From Gymnorhina tibicen (lineage: Eukaryota > Chordata > Aves > Passeriformes > Artamidae), in the NCBI GenBank assembly GCA_013399875.1, contig VXAZ01005702.1:124001-188000 (forward strand): a stretch of 64,000 nucleotides of DNA, given 5' to 3'. How positions within the stretch are numbered: the first letter of the stretch is position 1; each line of letters opens with the position of its first letter. Of this stretch, positions 13,716 through 25,597 are shown piece after piece. The notes below the pieces were generated by a model, which ran no database searches, was not told the DNA's origin, and saw only the letters and a program-made list of their open reading frames with translations. The position numbers and the translations under genes are program-made.

Positions 13716-16700
13716 ATTTGTGTTTGAGCTGTCTACAGGGGGGAAGTAAGTCTGCTGTCAGTGGAAAAAAAGTAGAGCATTTCCCTCATATCTAGGGATA
13801 ATAATGGCTAAAGAAAAGCTTTTTTTCCAATTGTGGTACAAAGAATGCTTCCCTTCCTGTCTCAGGAGAACCTTTTCCTGCTTGTCTGAGGCAGCTCCAA
13901 CTGCTTTGCAGTTGACAATGTGTTATCATGTTTTGATAAGAGAAAGAATGAAAGAAAGGAACAGAGACTCATGCAATATGAGGGTAGGGGTGTGATTGTA
14001 CCCATATATGTTATTCACCCCAAGCTCCACAAAGCTTTCCATAGTGCTGGAAGCAGATTAATGTCAATTATAGTTTACTATTTTTACTGAAATACAGCAA
14101 AGAAAAGAAAGAAGAAGAGTAATTTCTTCGTGTACAAGTTGACCATGGATTATTTTATTGAATTCTTGCATTACAATAATGTCTTTAGAATTTAAGTGAA
14201 ATGTGAGAGATAAGCATCTTAATGTTTTGTCTAGTCTAAAAATGTACAGCAAGGGATAGTGTTTTCTTCATAGAGCTACGAATTTAAATGGAATGTACAA
14301 AGGACATGCAATTTCTGTTTTAAAGACAAGGCTTAAAACATGGTGAATTAATTAATTTGCTCATGGTCACTAAAAAAAAATCAGTGGCAAGACTTGGGAA
14401 ATAACTTTTAAGGTTCTAGTTGTCTCTTAGCAAGAGTATTTATTTATTTATTTAAAGCTGTATTAAAATATAGCTATCTCTAGAAAGGTGTAATATAAGA
14501 AAAGTTTTGGGAAGTGACACAGGTAGATTAATATTAATGGCTTTGCTGGAGAACTGAAGTGCCAAGAATGTCAGAATGCTCACTATCATAGAAATATACT
14601 AGTGAGTCTTTCTTTTTAAACCTTAGCTATTATTAAAGAATTGAATATAGGGAACTTTGCTAAATATAGAAGGGCAGATGCATGCCAGGACAAAATCTGA
14701 TTCCATTAACTACCAGCCACATTCCAGTGTTGACTTGTTCATCACAATGACATCACAGAGGTGGGAAGTGAATGAGTTCAATCACTTGCACATCATTAGG
14801 TCAGTAATAGTTTCTTTTAAAGGTGCCTTTAAGAAGCACTTAATTTAATGCTTTACCAAGCACTACCCATCAGTGTGTCCTTGATCACACGAAAAATTCA
14901 GTTTCTTTCACACAGTGCACCAAACAAAAGACAGTCCAGATTTCACATTTAAAAATGAGTAGTGTGACAGCAGTAATCATTATCTCGTTGACATTGATCT
15001 GTATGCTGGGAAAGACTTCCTATTAAGTCCTGAACAGAGACTGGCAGCTTCTATGGGTATGAAGCTCCCTGAGAATGGGGCAATGAAGTAAAAACTTGTT
15101 TCAAAAAATTAAATTGTCTCTTGAAACCCTGTAGAGTTTTGTTGCTTGCTCAGGACAGGAGGAGTATTATGCCAGAGATTCACGCACATCCTCATACTGC
15201 AGAGAGAGAAGAAGATGGAATAGAAATAGAAGCCATAAAGAATTCAAACCACTACTGATCCAATTATTAATATTTTTATCTTCAGACCAGATTTGAACTA
15301 TATAACTACACAGTACATTACTAATGAAATGCAGCCTCCTCTGGGATGGAATCTCTTAGATAGCTGATGGACACAGCATGATGCCAGAAAGAAAGGGGAG
15401 GCAAAATGGAATTTTAGTACATCATGGAAAGCTCCTGCTGCTGACGAAAGTGAAATGGCATATTTAGGAGCAAAGCCACTCTCAAAGTAGGGTAAATTGG
15501 GAGCAAATATTAGAAATTCAATGGAATAATGATAGTGGTGAGAGAAAATAATAAGGCAGCTAGGTCCATCAAAAGCAGACAAGGCTTCCTCTTCTGCCCA
15601 GTGCCATTTTCTACTCTCAGTTTGATAATGAGAAAAAAATAAAGTCCTTTCCAGACTGCATGTTTATTGTACGTCTACATCACGCAGTGGAACACAGTGC
15701 AAAGGCTCTTTATCCAAGTAAATATCAAAATTGCTGTATTCCCTTGCAATACAATGCAAACTTTTTAGTTTGGATCTGGAAGAAGATGATCACCCTGAAT
15801 CAGTACTGCGAAAAATTAAAAACCACTGACCTTGGAGAGGCTTATTAGTTTGATTGCGCCACCTGCTGCACTGTACCTAGACTCAAGCTGGCTCAGATTT
15901 ACCTGGTTCGTGTATCAGCATCATCTTCTTTTTCCTTTTGGCTTCAGCATTGCAATAGGGAGACTAAGGCTGCACCTATTTGCATTAGTCTGTGTGTGTC
16001 TAAAACGTCTTGAAACAGTTCTCCTTGTATTCAACTAGTATTAAAGTTAGTGCCAACTATTCCTGTGAAATGAAGTGAGATGACCAGGAATTTCCAATTT
16101 AATTAAGAAACTAGGGGACTCTGGAACTGGTGGGGAAAAGTACTCATGTTCAGTTTGGGAAAAAACACCTAATCTTGGAATTCTAATTTCTTGATTAGCT
16201 TACATTTGCTTTAAAAATGAATAATTATAATGGCACAAAATATATAGGAGTATCAGCTGGATTTTTTGTGGTTTATAGTGAAGGGAAATGGCCACTTCAG
16301 CTATTCTCTTGTACAACCTTTGTTTTGATTTTTCCATTTTAGAATATTTATAGCCATAAGAGACGAAGTACAGCAAACAGTAAATTTCTGTGTTTCCCAT
16401 ACATGATGCCATCTACCACTTAAGTCTCTTGAGTGACAATACTTTATTCAAATTCCAGTGAAATGTTATTTCTTTTTGAATGCAAGGGCAAGCTAGGATT
16501 TCTTTTTAGGGACTAAGGCATATATCAGTTTTTTATTTCTGAAAATTTCTGAAAACTTATACAGTTCATAAAAAGAGTCTGTGATTTTTTCTTGATAATC
16601 TGGTAGGATTGTATCATTTCAAAATATAAAAATCTTCATTATATTTCTTATATGGATGAGATATTTTCACTAGTAAGTTATTCTTAGTTGTTAGACGTTA

Positions 16701-16754
16701 CAATGTCTCCAGTACTCTAGTGATAGATGAAATGAAAATTTCTTTGCTTTTGGC
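13716..16754. other. Unique AT-rich non-coding DNA
   Basis: I recognise no exon, RNA gene or transposon. A short ATTT run lies near 14436-14455. Open frames (for example 15298-15582 on the minus strand) have no recognisable domain. Confidence 0.55.
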
Positions 16755-17245
16755 TTTGTTAGGGGGTGACAAATTGAATAACCTTATTCCAGGTGAGACT
16801 GCAACAGCTGCCTGTGTGCTGATTCAACCAGTAGCAAGGCTGAGGGTGTATTCCCAATGGTAGCATATACAAACTCACCTATAAAAACACGTCACTCTAG
16901 TTTGGTCATCTTAGACAGACATAATCACCACTGACAAAAACACAAAGAGCACCAATGAGTGGCCTCATCCTGTTCACCTCTCTGGCTGATCAAGATGAAG
17001 GACAATTATGGGAAATACACATCCATCTATCTGTCTATCTATCTGTCTATCTATCTATCTATCTATTTATGTACAGCCTGGATGCCTTCAGCTGCTGGGC
17101 TTAGTCACTCAGCCTTCCCATCAGCCTTCCTTGGATCCAAATCTCCCCAGCTGCTTGCATCTGGATATACGAGCCTCTGGGATCACAGTCCTGCTCACAG
17201 AGAGACACACAACAAATTTCTGCAGCAGCTGGTTCTGAATTAGTT
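16755..17245 (+). mobile_element. Possible LTR with internal tetranucleotide repeat
   Basis: The block is GC-richer than its surroundings. It has a TATA-like CCTATAAAAAC near 16879-16889, then sequence with LTR-like texture, then an ATCT repeat. I cannot define TG...CA ends or a target duplication, and no AATAAA follows the TATA-like site. An LTR is the best guess, but an unrelated unique region with a microsatellite is possible. Confidence 0.38.
17024..17069. repeat. (ATCT)n microsatellite
   Basis: About 11 units of ATCT, interrupted by CTGT variants, over 46 bases. Overlapping frames read it as runs of Ile/Tyr/Leu/Ser, which are translation artefacts. Confidence 0.95.
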
Positions 17246-17249
17246 ATCC

Positions 17250-18649
17250 CAATCCTTGAGAGAATTTTTAGCTGATTATTGTAGAATAGAAATAATTAAT
17301 ATTAAAATGAAATATTAGAAGATCCAAAAGCTGATTGAAGGACCTGAGGGTTTGGGGGTTTTTTTCTAGATTGCTTAGATTTTGACTTTTTACCCTTATG
17401 GAAAAATTTGAAGCTCAAAAAAATTCCCAAACATGGAAAAAACCCCCACATTTTATGCTCAGCTATTGATTAATGACAAACCTGGAGGGAAAAGAGAATG
17501 TTAAAAGTGGAGCATGGGAAACCCAGAATATAAATATTTTTCAGTTTTGATTAATTCATTAGTATAGACATATATCAAATTCAAGTTGGCCAAAGTCAGT
17601 AGAAATACTCTAACATTAATATGCTTTAGGTCAGATCATAGATCCTTAGAAGATGATGTTGATAAAACAGGCCTAAGATGGCTTTATGTTACCTTGTGAA
17701 ATTTTTTAATTTTTTTATGAGGACAAGGAAAAAGTGTGGATCTTTCAGCTTTTCATGAAGATTCTTCTTTACTTTCTGAGCTTCCAAAACCAAAGATAAT
17801 AAATTAAAAGGTGATTTTATTTTAAATACCAGTGAATCTAATCTTCATAAAGTTTAAAAGCTTCTGTCATTGGAGACCCAATCTTGGGTATTTTAACCTA
17901 TGAAATCTGGAATTAGTTTTGGATGTGTGTAGATTTCTCAGGGGAACTGTGTTGTTTATTGTATTAGTACAATTGAGCTCTTTTTAACGAGATATGGGGA
18001 AAATGCAACGGGAAGTTCTCTTTTCAAATGTAATGTTTCCAATTTTTATTAGTTATTTATATATATATGTATTTCTCTTTAAAGTAGATATGAATTTAAG
18101 TATCATAACTTATATTAAATTATTCTGAGACAATAATGTTTTGCTTCAATAATTAACCAAAAGCCTCTCTCCCTCACTTCTCCACACACTTCTGCTAATC
18201 CTGTTGTATTGCTTCAATACTTCAGAGAGTGAGAAATTACACAATGTTGAGGGAAAATTAGGAGTTGGCTTAGCTGAGGCTTAGTCTGAGGTTTACTTAA
18301 TGGTCTTAGATAAAGTAATGTTATGTAGAGCAACATGTGCATCATAGAAACCACGTTAGTCCCTTTTGGACTGGTGTATGCCCAGATAGATCATGCCCTT
18401 ATATAGTTGCTTTTAAATGCAAATTTCATCATATGAACATAAATTATGTGCCTTAACAATTTCACATTGAAGGACATTTTGTTAGTCTTGCTCATTTTAA
18501 GTTCTCAAAAAGTTTCAAAATAGTCAAAGAAAAGCGATTTCAATCGGTAAAAATGTCAGAATAGAGATCTTATAAACAAGTTTTATCTCTATAGGCAAAG
18601 AGGAATTCCTTTTGTGTTAGCACATGAGAAAATGAAAAAATAAATTAGA
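17250..18649. other. Unique AT-rich non-coding DNA
   Basis: No gene or transposon recognised. An AT dinucleotide run lies at about 18055-18070. Confidence 0.55.
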
Positions 18650-20250
18650 ATGATAGAATCATAAAATGATTTGGGATGGAAGGGACCTTTAAAGGTCATC
18701 TAGACCAATTCCACTGCAATAAGCAGGGACACCTTTAACTAGATCAGGTTGCTCAAAACTCCATCCCATCTGGTCTAAAATTTCTCCAGGGATGAAGCAT
18801 CTAAAATGTCCCTGGGCAGTCTGTGCCAGTATTTCACCGGTCTCATTGTAAAAAAAAAAAAAAGTCTTATATCTAGTCTAAATTTACTCTCTTTTAGTTT
18901 AAAGTCTTTACCCCTTGTCCTGTCACAAAAAAATGTCTTGTCCTCATCTTTCTTATAAGCCCCCTACTGATAGACTGTAATAAGATCTCCCCTAGAGCCT
19001 TCTCTTTTCTAGGCTGAACAACTCTAAATCTCTCAGCCTGTCTTCACAGGAGAGGTTCTCCATCTCTCTGATTATCTTTGTGGTCCTCCCCTGGACTGAC
19101 TCTAACACATCCGTATCCTTACGATGTTGGTGACTGCGGAGCTGGACACAGCACTCCAGGTGGGGTCTCACCAGAATGCAGAAGAGGAGCTGAATCCCCT
19201 CCCTCTCCCTGCTGGCCATGTTGCTTTGGATGCAGCCCAGGACACAGCTGGCTTTCTGGGCTGTGAGTGCACATTGCCAGGTCATGTCCAGCCTCTCATC
19301 CACCAGCACCCCCAAGTGCTTCTTGACAGGGCTGCTCTCAATTCCTTCATGCCACAGAGTGTATTAATAGCAGGGGTTACTCCCACTCAGGTACAGCACC
19401 TGGTACTTGGCCTTGTTGAAGTTCCCTAAGGCTCACTTCTTGAGCTTGTGCAAGACCCTCTGGTTGGCATCCCATGCTTCAAGGGTTTCAATTTCATCAC
19501 TCAGCTTGGTGTCATCTGCAGACTTACTGAGAGTGCACTCAATCCCTTTCCCCATGTCATTGATGAAGGCATTAAACAGCACTGGTCAAAACATGGTCCC
19601 TTGAGGGATACCACTTTTCACTGGGAACTGACAGTGCCGTCAGGACACTGACCTGTTGATCACTAGCCTCTGGATGTGATCATCCAGGCTATTTTTCATG
19701 CACCAAAGAGTAAATTTATCAAGTCCATATGTTTATAATTCAGAGAGAGGGATATTATATTGGACCAGGTCAAAAGCCTTACAGAAATCCAGAGAGATGA
19801 CATCTTGAGCACTTTCCTTGTCCACAGCTGTAGTTACTTGACTACATAAGGCCACTAGATTGGTCAGGCAGGACTTGCCCTTGGTGAAGCTGTGATAGCT
19901 GTCTCAAATCACCTCCCTGTCCTCCATGTGCCTTAACATATTTCCCAGGGGGATCTGCTCCATGATCTTCCCAGGCATAGAGGTGAGGCTGACAGGTTGG
20001 TAGTTCCTGGGGTATTCCTTTCTATACTTGCTAAAAATGGGTGCAATATTTCCCTTTTTCCAGCTAACTGGGACTTCACCTGTATGCCATGGCTTTTCAA
20101 ATATCATGGAGAAGTGGTTTGGCAACTACATTAGCCACTTCTCACAGGACTCTGGGATACATCGTATCAAGTCCCATAGACTCAGTAAATTCAGATTCCT
20201 TAGGTAGTCACAGACCTGATCTTCTTTACTATATCTAAACAAGATTCTGT
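18650..20250 (-). mobile_element. CR1 LINE, 1.6-kb 5'-truncated copy with RT remnants
   Basis: On the minus strand this is the 3' third or so of a CR1 element. The plus strand starts with the complement of the CR1 tail (ATAGAATCATAAAATGA) and the complement of 'ggtccctt'. Minus-strand frames keep degraded parts of the ORF2 polyprotein. A segment at 19904-20125 contains NYQPVSLTS, equivalent to the NYRPVSLTS block of the reverse-transcriptase domain. A segment at 18992-19315 contains [12 protein letters not shown] and LFSLEKRRL, typical of the C-terminal region. Stops and frameshifts separate them, so the element is dead. The left edge (about 20250) is approximate. Confidence 0.93.
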
Positions 20251-21765
20251 CTGTCTGAAATTATCTGCAGAGTAGACAGTAACATAAGGAAATCTAGACT
20301 TTTTCTCCAAAAAAGAAGCTGCATTGCATTTCTAGAAAGGTGGCCCATGCCAAATGTAATGTATCAGTATGTCCTTTCTGAAAATATGTGTAATTCTCTA
20401 TGTGCTATGGCTGGCTAACAAAGGTATTCAGCCTTGTAGCTCCAGTTACAACCTTCTGTCAGCCTTAATGCACAGTTAAGTTATATCAGGTACCAGTACA
20501 ACTGTGTTTTCCAAGTTAAAAAAACACATGGTGTGGGTTGATCATGCAAAAAACATCATTTTGAAAGACTACATATATGCAAGGATACAAAATAGCAAAT
20601 CTGCATCTGCTTGATCTAGTGTGTTCTCTCATTCTTCAAGTTTACAAGAGGATCAACTTTAAATGCACATTCTACATTTTCTTTTCCAAATAAAGGTATT
20701 TCATTCATATCACAGCAACAACAGAATTAAGGTTTCTAGCACAACTGTATAGCTAACATTTTCTAAGTCTCTATGTTATGTGGAAAAAAACTCTCTGCCT
20801 TTTAAATCTTTTGGAAAGGAATTTACTTCTATTGGAAAAAACCCCAAACCAAACCCAAAACCAAAGAAATAAACAAAACTAAACAAAACCCCCAGAAACA
20901 AACAAAAGCCTCATTTTTAAGTTGGATTGCATATATCTAGCACACTGGATTTAATCATAATATTTTTTTAGTAGATGTGTAAGAGGGTGCCTGATGAATA
21001 TCTTACAGTGGCATGCTCATACTGACTCAGTTTTGTGCATCCTCCTTCTTTGTTTCAATTAGAGCTTAAACAAGTGATTCAACAGTTATACTGGCAGGAA
21101 AAAAACATTCCCTGAAAATTCAAATAAATTGTGATTGAGCCAGTGCAGTAGTACAGTCCTCAGAATGTGGCATTCTGGAAGCAAAACCCATGGGTGTAAA
21201 TGTACATCTGTTAGAATTGCCCACCTGTTTGCAAAAAAGTTATGGGCATAAAAAATTGCCTGCCAGTAATTTCCAGCTCCTTTGTCAATGTTTTCCTCTG
21301 GGATGGTCCTTAATTCCAAGAGAAGGTTTTTTTAGTGTTTATTTTGATCTAAAAAACTTCTGTTCATTTGTCGACAGAGATTTTGAATCAAGCTCATTGA
21401 GGTCTCTGGAACATTAAATAGATTCTCTTTGGGAGTATTCTAGACTCCCAAATGTACTTAGCTTCAGATACAATATTCAGCTGGTGTCTCCTGGGGAGAG
21501 TGTGATTTGAATAAAAAGGGTTGCTTTCAGCACAATTCTTCTTATTTTTGCCATCTGATCTCTCCCTCTCTTCATCTCTCCCAGTGTAGCCGTTCTTGCA
21601 GGGATAGAAGTAATTGCAGTAAACCAGGCTGCATTCTGGCACAACAATCCTACTGTGCTTAGTTTTTTAAGCAGTTATATCCTGAAATGTTACAAGAGAA
21701 CTAGAGGGATATCAGAAGATGAAGGTGAGTCATTGTAATGTAAAGGGAACCAAGAAAAAATTGCC
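20251..21765. other. Unique non-coding DNA with an A/C-rich tract
   Basis: No gene recognised. An A-rich tract of AAACC/AAAAC-like units lies near 20835-20905. It is probably a decayed simple repeat. Confidence 0.5.
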
Positions 21766-21769
21766 CAGT

Positions 21770-21905
21770 GATTTCTTTGTTCTGGGTCTCCCTCCAGGGG
21801 CACTCAGCTAAGGCTGACCTGCTGCTGTATCACTTTATTAAATTCTTTACTTTTTTTAATCCAGCACCTGAGACTCTGTCCCAGGAAACCTAGGGTTGAA
21901 CCTGA
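21770..21905 (+). mobile_element. Possible LTR fragment (R/U5-like)
   Basis: An ATTAAA signal near 21837 is followed by a T-rich stretch and sequence reading like the end of an LTR. No matching 5' part, TG...CA pair or target duplication is seen. This is a weak call based on texture. Confidence 0.25.
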
Positions 21906-22025
21906 AGGAGGAAGTGGGCCTGAGAATGGGAATGTGTGTGAGTGGGGAGTCAAATAGGAAAGCCATTAGCTTACTGAAGCAGCCCACTGCCAAGGGACTC
22001 TGCTCCTGGCACTTAGTCTCAGGTG

Positions 22026-22050
22026 GTGTGTGTGTGTGTGTGTGTGTGTG
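22026..22050. repeat. (GT)n microsatellite
   Basis: Twelve and a half uninterrupted GT units, so probably polymorphic. Confidence 0.95.
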
Positions 22051-22110
22051 ACTCCCTGAATGCTGTGAAAATACTCATGTAGCAGCTTCTCCTTTAGCAA
22101 TATTACATAT

Positions 22111-22395
22111 CACAGAATAAATAAGGTTGGAAAAGACCTCTGACATCATCAAATCCAACCCTTCATTGGTCACCACCTTATCTACTAGACCATACCCTAA
22201 ATTTTTAAATACCTCCAGGGGTGGTGACTCCACCACTTCCTTGGGCCATTTTAGTCCATTCTAAAGTTTAACAACCCTTTCCATGAAGAAATTCTCCGTG
22301 ATGTCCAGCCTGAATCTACCCGACTGCAGCTTGAAGCTACATACTCTCCTCTTGTCGGTAGTTGCCTGGGAGAAGAGGTCGGCCCCCAGTAAAGA
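22111..22395 (-). mobile_element. CR1 LINE fragment, 3' end
   Basis: The plus strand begins CACAGAATAAATAAGG and continues with complements of the CR1 'ttggatttgatgatgtcagaggtc'-type end. Past the tail it reads complements of phrases such as 'ctggaggtatttaa' and 'tttcatggaaaggg'. It is about 285 bp, 5'-truncated and more diverged than the 13.3-kb copy. Confidence 0.88.
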
Positions 22396-24703
22396 AGTAG
22401 CACACTTCATTAAATGATTTATATCAACAACAATTCCAGAGGATAAAATATATTTTGGAATGTTTGGAACCAGGTAAGAGCTGCATCAAAATTTTGAATC
22501 ACCCCATTATTCATCTGAAAGGAAAGAAGAAAACTGTAAAACCATATAGACATTTGTCAGGTCTGTGAGCAAATGAGGTGTTGGATTTTTACGCCTTGTG
22601 AAGGGATGAACTTGAAAATTTGAAGGTCTGTGTTTTCTAATGTCATGGTAACCAAGAGTCACAATCTTCATTGTTATTCTAGAATGTATTTAATTCCAAA
22701 ACAGTGGTTTAAATGGCAATTGAATATAGAGAGTTTTCAGGAATAACAGACTCAAATGGATATAACAGTTTCTTAATCTGTTCCTCTACAGTATTCTGCA
22801 TTAAACCAGATCCAATTGGAAAAAAAGGTAAAAACTGATTCCAACCAGTACAAACAATTTCCAGTTGGTTACATCTGAGAAAAGCCAGTTATATAAATAG
22901 TGATCTTCTTCTGAGGTTATTATATTTGTTCTGGAAAGGTCATCTGAATGATTTCAAGTATCTAATCCATAACTTTGCTAAATTGCCAGTAGATACAAAA
23001 GTTAATGTTAACTGTAATACTAACTTGTTTACTCATCCAAAATGATTTGATTTTCATTTCATATGCTTTCTCACCTTTTCATGTTGTTCTGTCATTCTGC
23101 TATGGATGGAAAGGTGGCCCTCATTACTATGAATGAACTCATTTAAAAGACTTTTCTATGTTCCAATCAACTTCCAGGTTGAAATCTTGTGAAACATGCA
23201 ACCTTTTGCTATTCTGGGGAAAATTTAATCTGCATTCCCATATAGCCTGAAGAGGTGCCTCAAAAAGAAAAATTGCCCTGAGGCTGCACACAGATCCAAG
23301 AACACAACACCAAATTACATCCTTATATGAAACAAAATTTCATTTTCTGCTGTTTAGGAATATAAATAATAGAAACACCAAACTTTCCAGAAATTATCAG
23401 AGTACTAAATTTCATCAGAGTAGCAAAGAGTTCATTCCTGATTTATTTCCCGGTTTGAAATATTTCAACTTCTAGATTTATCAGTACATAAAATATATGT
23501 GTAATGTTATGAACATTTCATTTTATGCTATCTTTAAAATGTCATACAAAAGGAAGAGTATTTTATTCCTGTTTGGGAATCAGGGAAGCCAGGATATTTT
23601 TTTTCCCTCACAAATGATACTAAATATTTTTTAAATAAAATTTTTATTAGTAACAGTTTTTTCTACTTTTATCTCATCAGTAATCTAAATTCGATAGTGA
23701 TAATAAAATCGAGTGCAAAATAAGTACATATATGCACACTTTAACTGTATTCTATTCAAAGCTGTCTGTTTTCCAATGATGAATAAAAATATTTAAAGAA
23801 TACAATATGGAAAACTAAATCACTTTATCCAGTAAATGTACATTTATTTTTTATGATTTCATGCAATGTGTACTACAGGTGTGAATTTGTGAAGGCTGAG
23901 TTTTACTTCAAATGAAAATAGGTTGCTGCCAAATATGCAACTTTTCACTTTTTGGTTATTAAGAGTGTGAAAATTATTATTTTACAAAAGTTCTTCAGCC
24001 AGAAAACTGCTCAGAATGAAATAATAAGGGTTATCATTTAATGTGTAAGGATATTTAAAAACACCATATTTGTTCCTTATTACAACATGTATATAAGAAG
24101 GGATACTTCCAAACTACATTAATATCTGTAAGGTAATAGATGATCTTTGATAAAATGGTTCTGTAGGAAGCAATAATAAAAAGCAATAATAAGAAACTTG
24201 TGTGTGTGTGTGCATGTGTGTATATACATGCATATATATAAAAGCATTAAAAGATGAGCAGAAATTAACAGAGTTGAACTCAGGTTATTTCCTTTTAATT
24301 TTCCTCAAAAATCAGGAAATCATGTATTAAAATATGTCCGTGGTACCTAATGATCCCTACAGGCAAAGATTGTCAGATTGTGAGAAAATTATCATTTCTG
24401 TAGAATTCTGATAGCATCTTTTTCCTCAGCCACATCAACTTTGGAGCAATATCAACTGGGAACCAAAGTGCATGCTGGTAGAACTACTGAAAAATATCAG
24501 TTTATGAAATTATGTTCTGCATCTTCCATTTGTCATTCTTTTTTTTTTTTCCTGCTTTATATTCTGGACACCTTAGTCTTACAGAATAAGATGAGAAATC
24601 AGATATAGCATTATTTTAATTCCGTGTTTGCCAGCTTAATCAGAATGCCCTTCACTGATAGACATGAAGGGTGAGCTACCCTAGAATGCAAGTAAGAAAC
24701 AAT
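22396..24703. other. Unique AT-rich non-coding DNA
   Basis: No gene or transposon recognised. A mixed TG / TA dinucleotide run lies at about 24199-24240, and there is a poly-T run near 24539-24551. Confidence 0.55.
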
Positions 24704-24750
24704 TCAGGTATGATATACATACATCATACCTGAGATATATATCAGGTATG
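24704..24750. repeat. Hairpin with a third repeat copy
   Basis: TCAGGTATGAT (24704-24714) and its exact complement ATCATACCTGA (24723-24733) enclose an 8-base loop. TCAGGTATG recurs at 24742-24750 after the small palindrome GATATATATC. It lies immediately upstream of a CR1 copy. Confidence 0.75.
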
Positions 24751-24754
24751 TCTA

Positions 24755-25157
24755 TCTGGCTGAGAGAGCTATGATTGTTCAGCCTGGAGTAGAGAAGGCT
24801 CTGGGGTGACCTTATTGTGGTCTTTTGATACCTGTAGGAGGCCTACAAGAGAGCTGGGGAGGGACTTTTTACAAGGGCATGTAGTGATGGGACAAGGAGG
24901 AATGACTTTAAACTAGATGACAGTAGGTTTAGATGAGGTAATAGGAAGATACTCTTTACTGTGAGGGTGGTGAAGCATGGGAACAAGTTGCCCAGAAAAG
25001 GTGTGAATGCCTCATCTCTGGAAGTGTTCAAGGCCAGGTTGGATAGGACTTTGAGCAACATGGTCTAGTGGGAGGTTCCCTGCCCAGGGCAGAGGGGTTG
25101 GATCTAGATGGTCTTTAAGATCCCTTCCAACCCAAATCATTCTGATTCGATGAAATA
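24755..25157 (+). mobile_element. CR1 LINE fragment, 3' end
   Basis: A plus-strand 5'-truncated CR1. It keeps the sequence encoding the end of ORF2, then the 3' UTR phrase GGTCTTTAAGATCCCTTCC, the 'aaccc' that follows and an ATTCTGATTCGATGA tail. Its body includes the usual 'gttgcccaga' and 'gaagtgttcaaggccaggttgg' blocks. It is about 400 bp long. An LTR begins about 20 bp after its tail. Confidence 0.92.
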
Positions 25158-25175
25158 GTTTTCCTTCATCCTATC

Positions 25176-25597
25176 TGTCATGGTGTTCTCCAGTTTGGTG
25201 TTCCCCAGTTTAGTGTTCCCACTGAAACCCTCTAAACTTGAGTGCTTCTCACTCAGTCTCACCATCCCCCTGTGCTGGGCTGGAGAGGAGAATTGGAGGC
25301 ACAAAAGCTAAAGATCACAAGTTGTGATAAGAACAATTTATTGGAGACAGCAATAAAAGCAGACAACAAACAGTAACAGCAACAATGCTAATGACAGAGG
25401 CTACACGAAAGAGGCAAGAGATTCACATGGAAACCCCCCAGCAATACCCAACCACTCCCTCCACCATGCCATGTGACTCGGAAGGGAACCCTTCCCCAGT
25501 CCCTGGAAAATCGTGGTATATAATAACCTCTGTGTCTTAGCCATGCCCCCTCCTGTCTACTGCAAAAATTAACCCTGTCCTGGCCAGAACCAGGACA
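25176..25597 (-). mobile_element. Solo LTR (ERVL-like)
   Basis: A 422-bp block with TGTC at the left and GGACA at the right, the inverted TG...CA ends of an LTR. The minus strand carries a TATA-type promoter (complement of TATATAA at 25517-25523) and downstream an AATAAA (complement of TTTATT at 25337-25342), which sets its orientation. Flanks CTATC and TTAGC share only 3 of 5 bases, so the target duplication is decayed or absent. No internal retroviral genes adjoin it. Confidence 0.78.

Noticed and set aside
20835..20905. A/C-rich tract considered as a poly-A tail of a retrocopy
   Set aside because: It is interspersed with C and no coding sequence precedes it on either strand. It reads as a decayed simple repeat.
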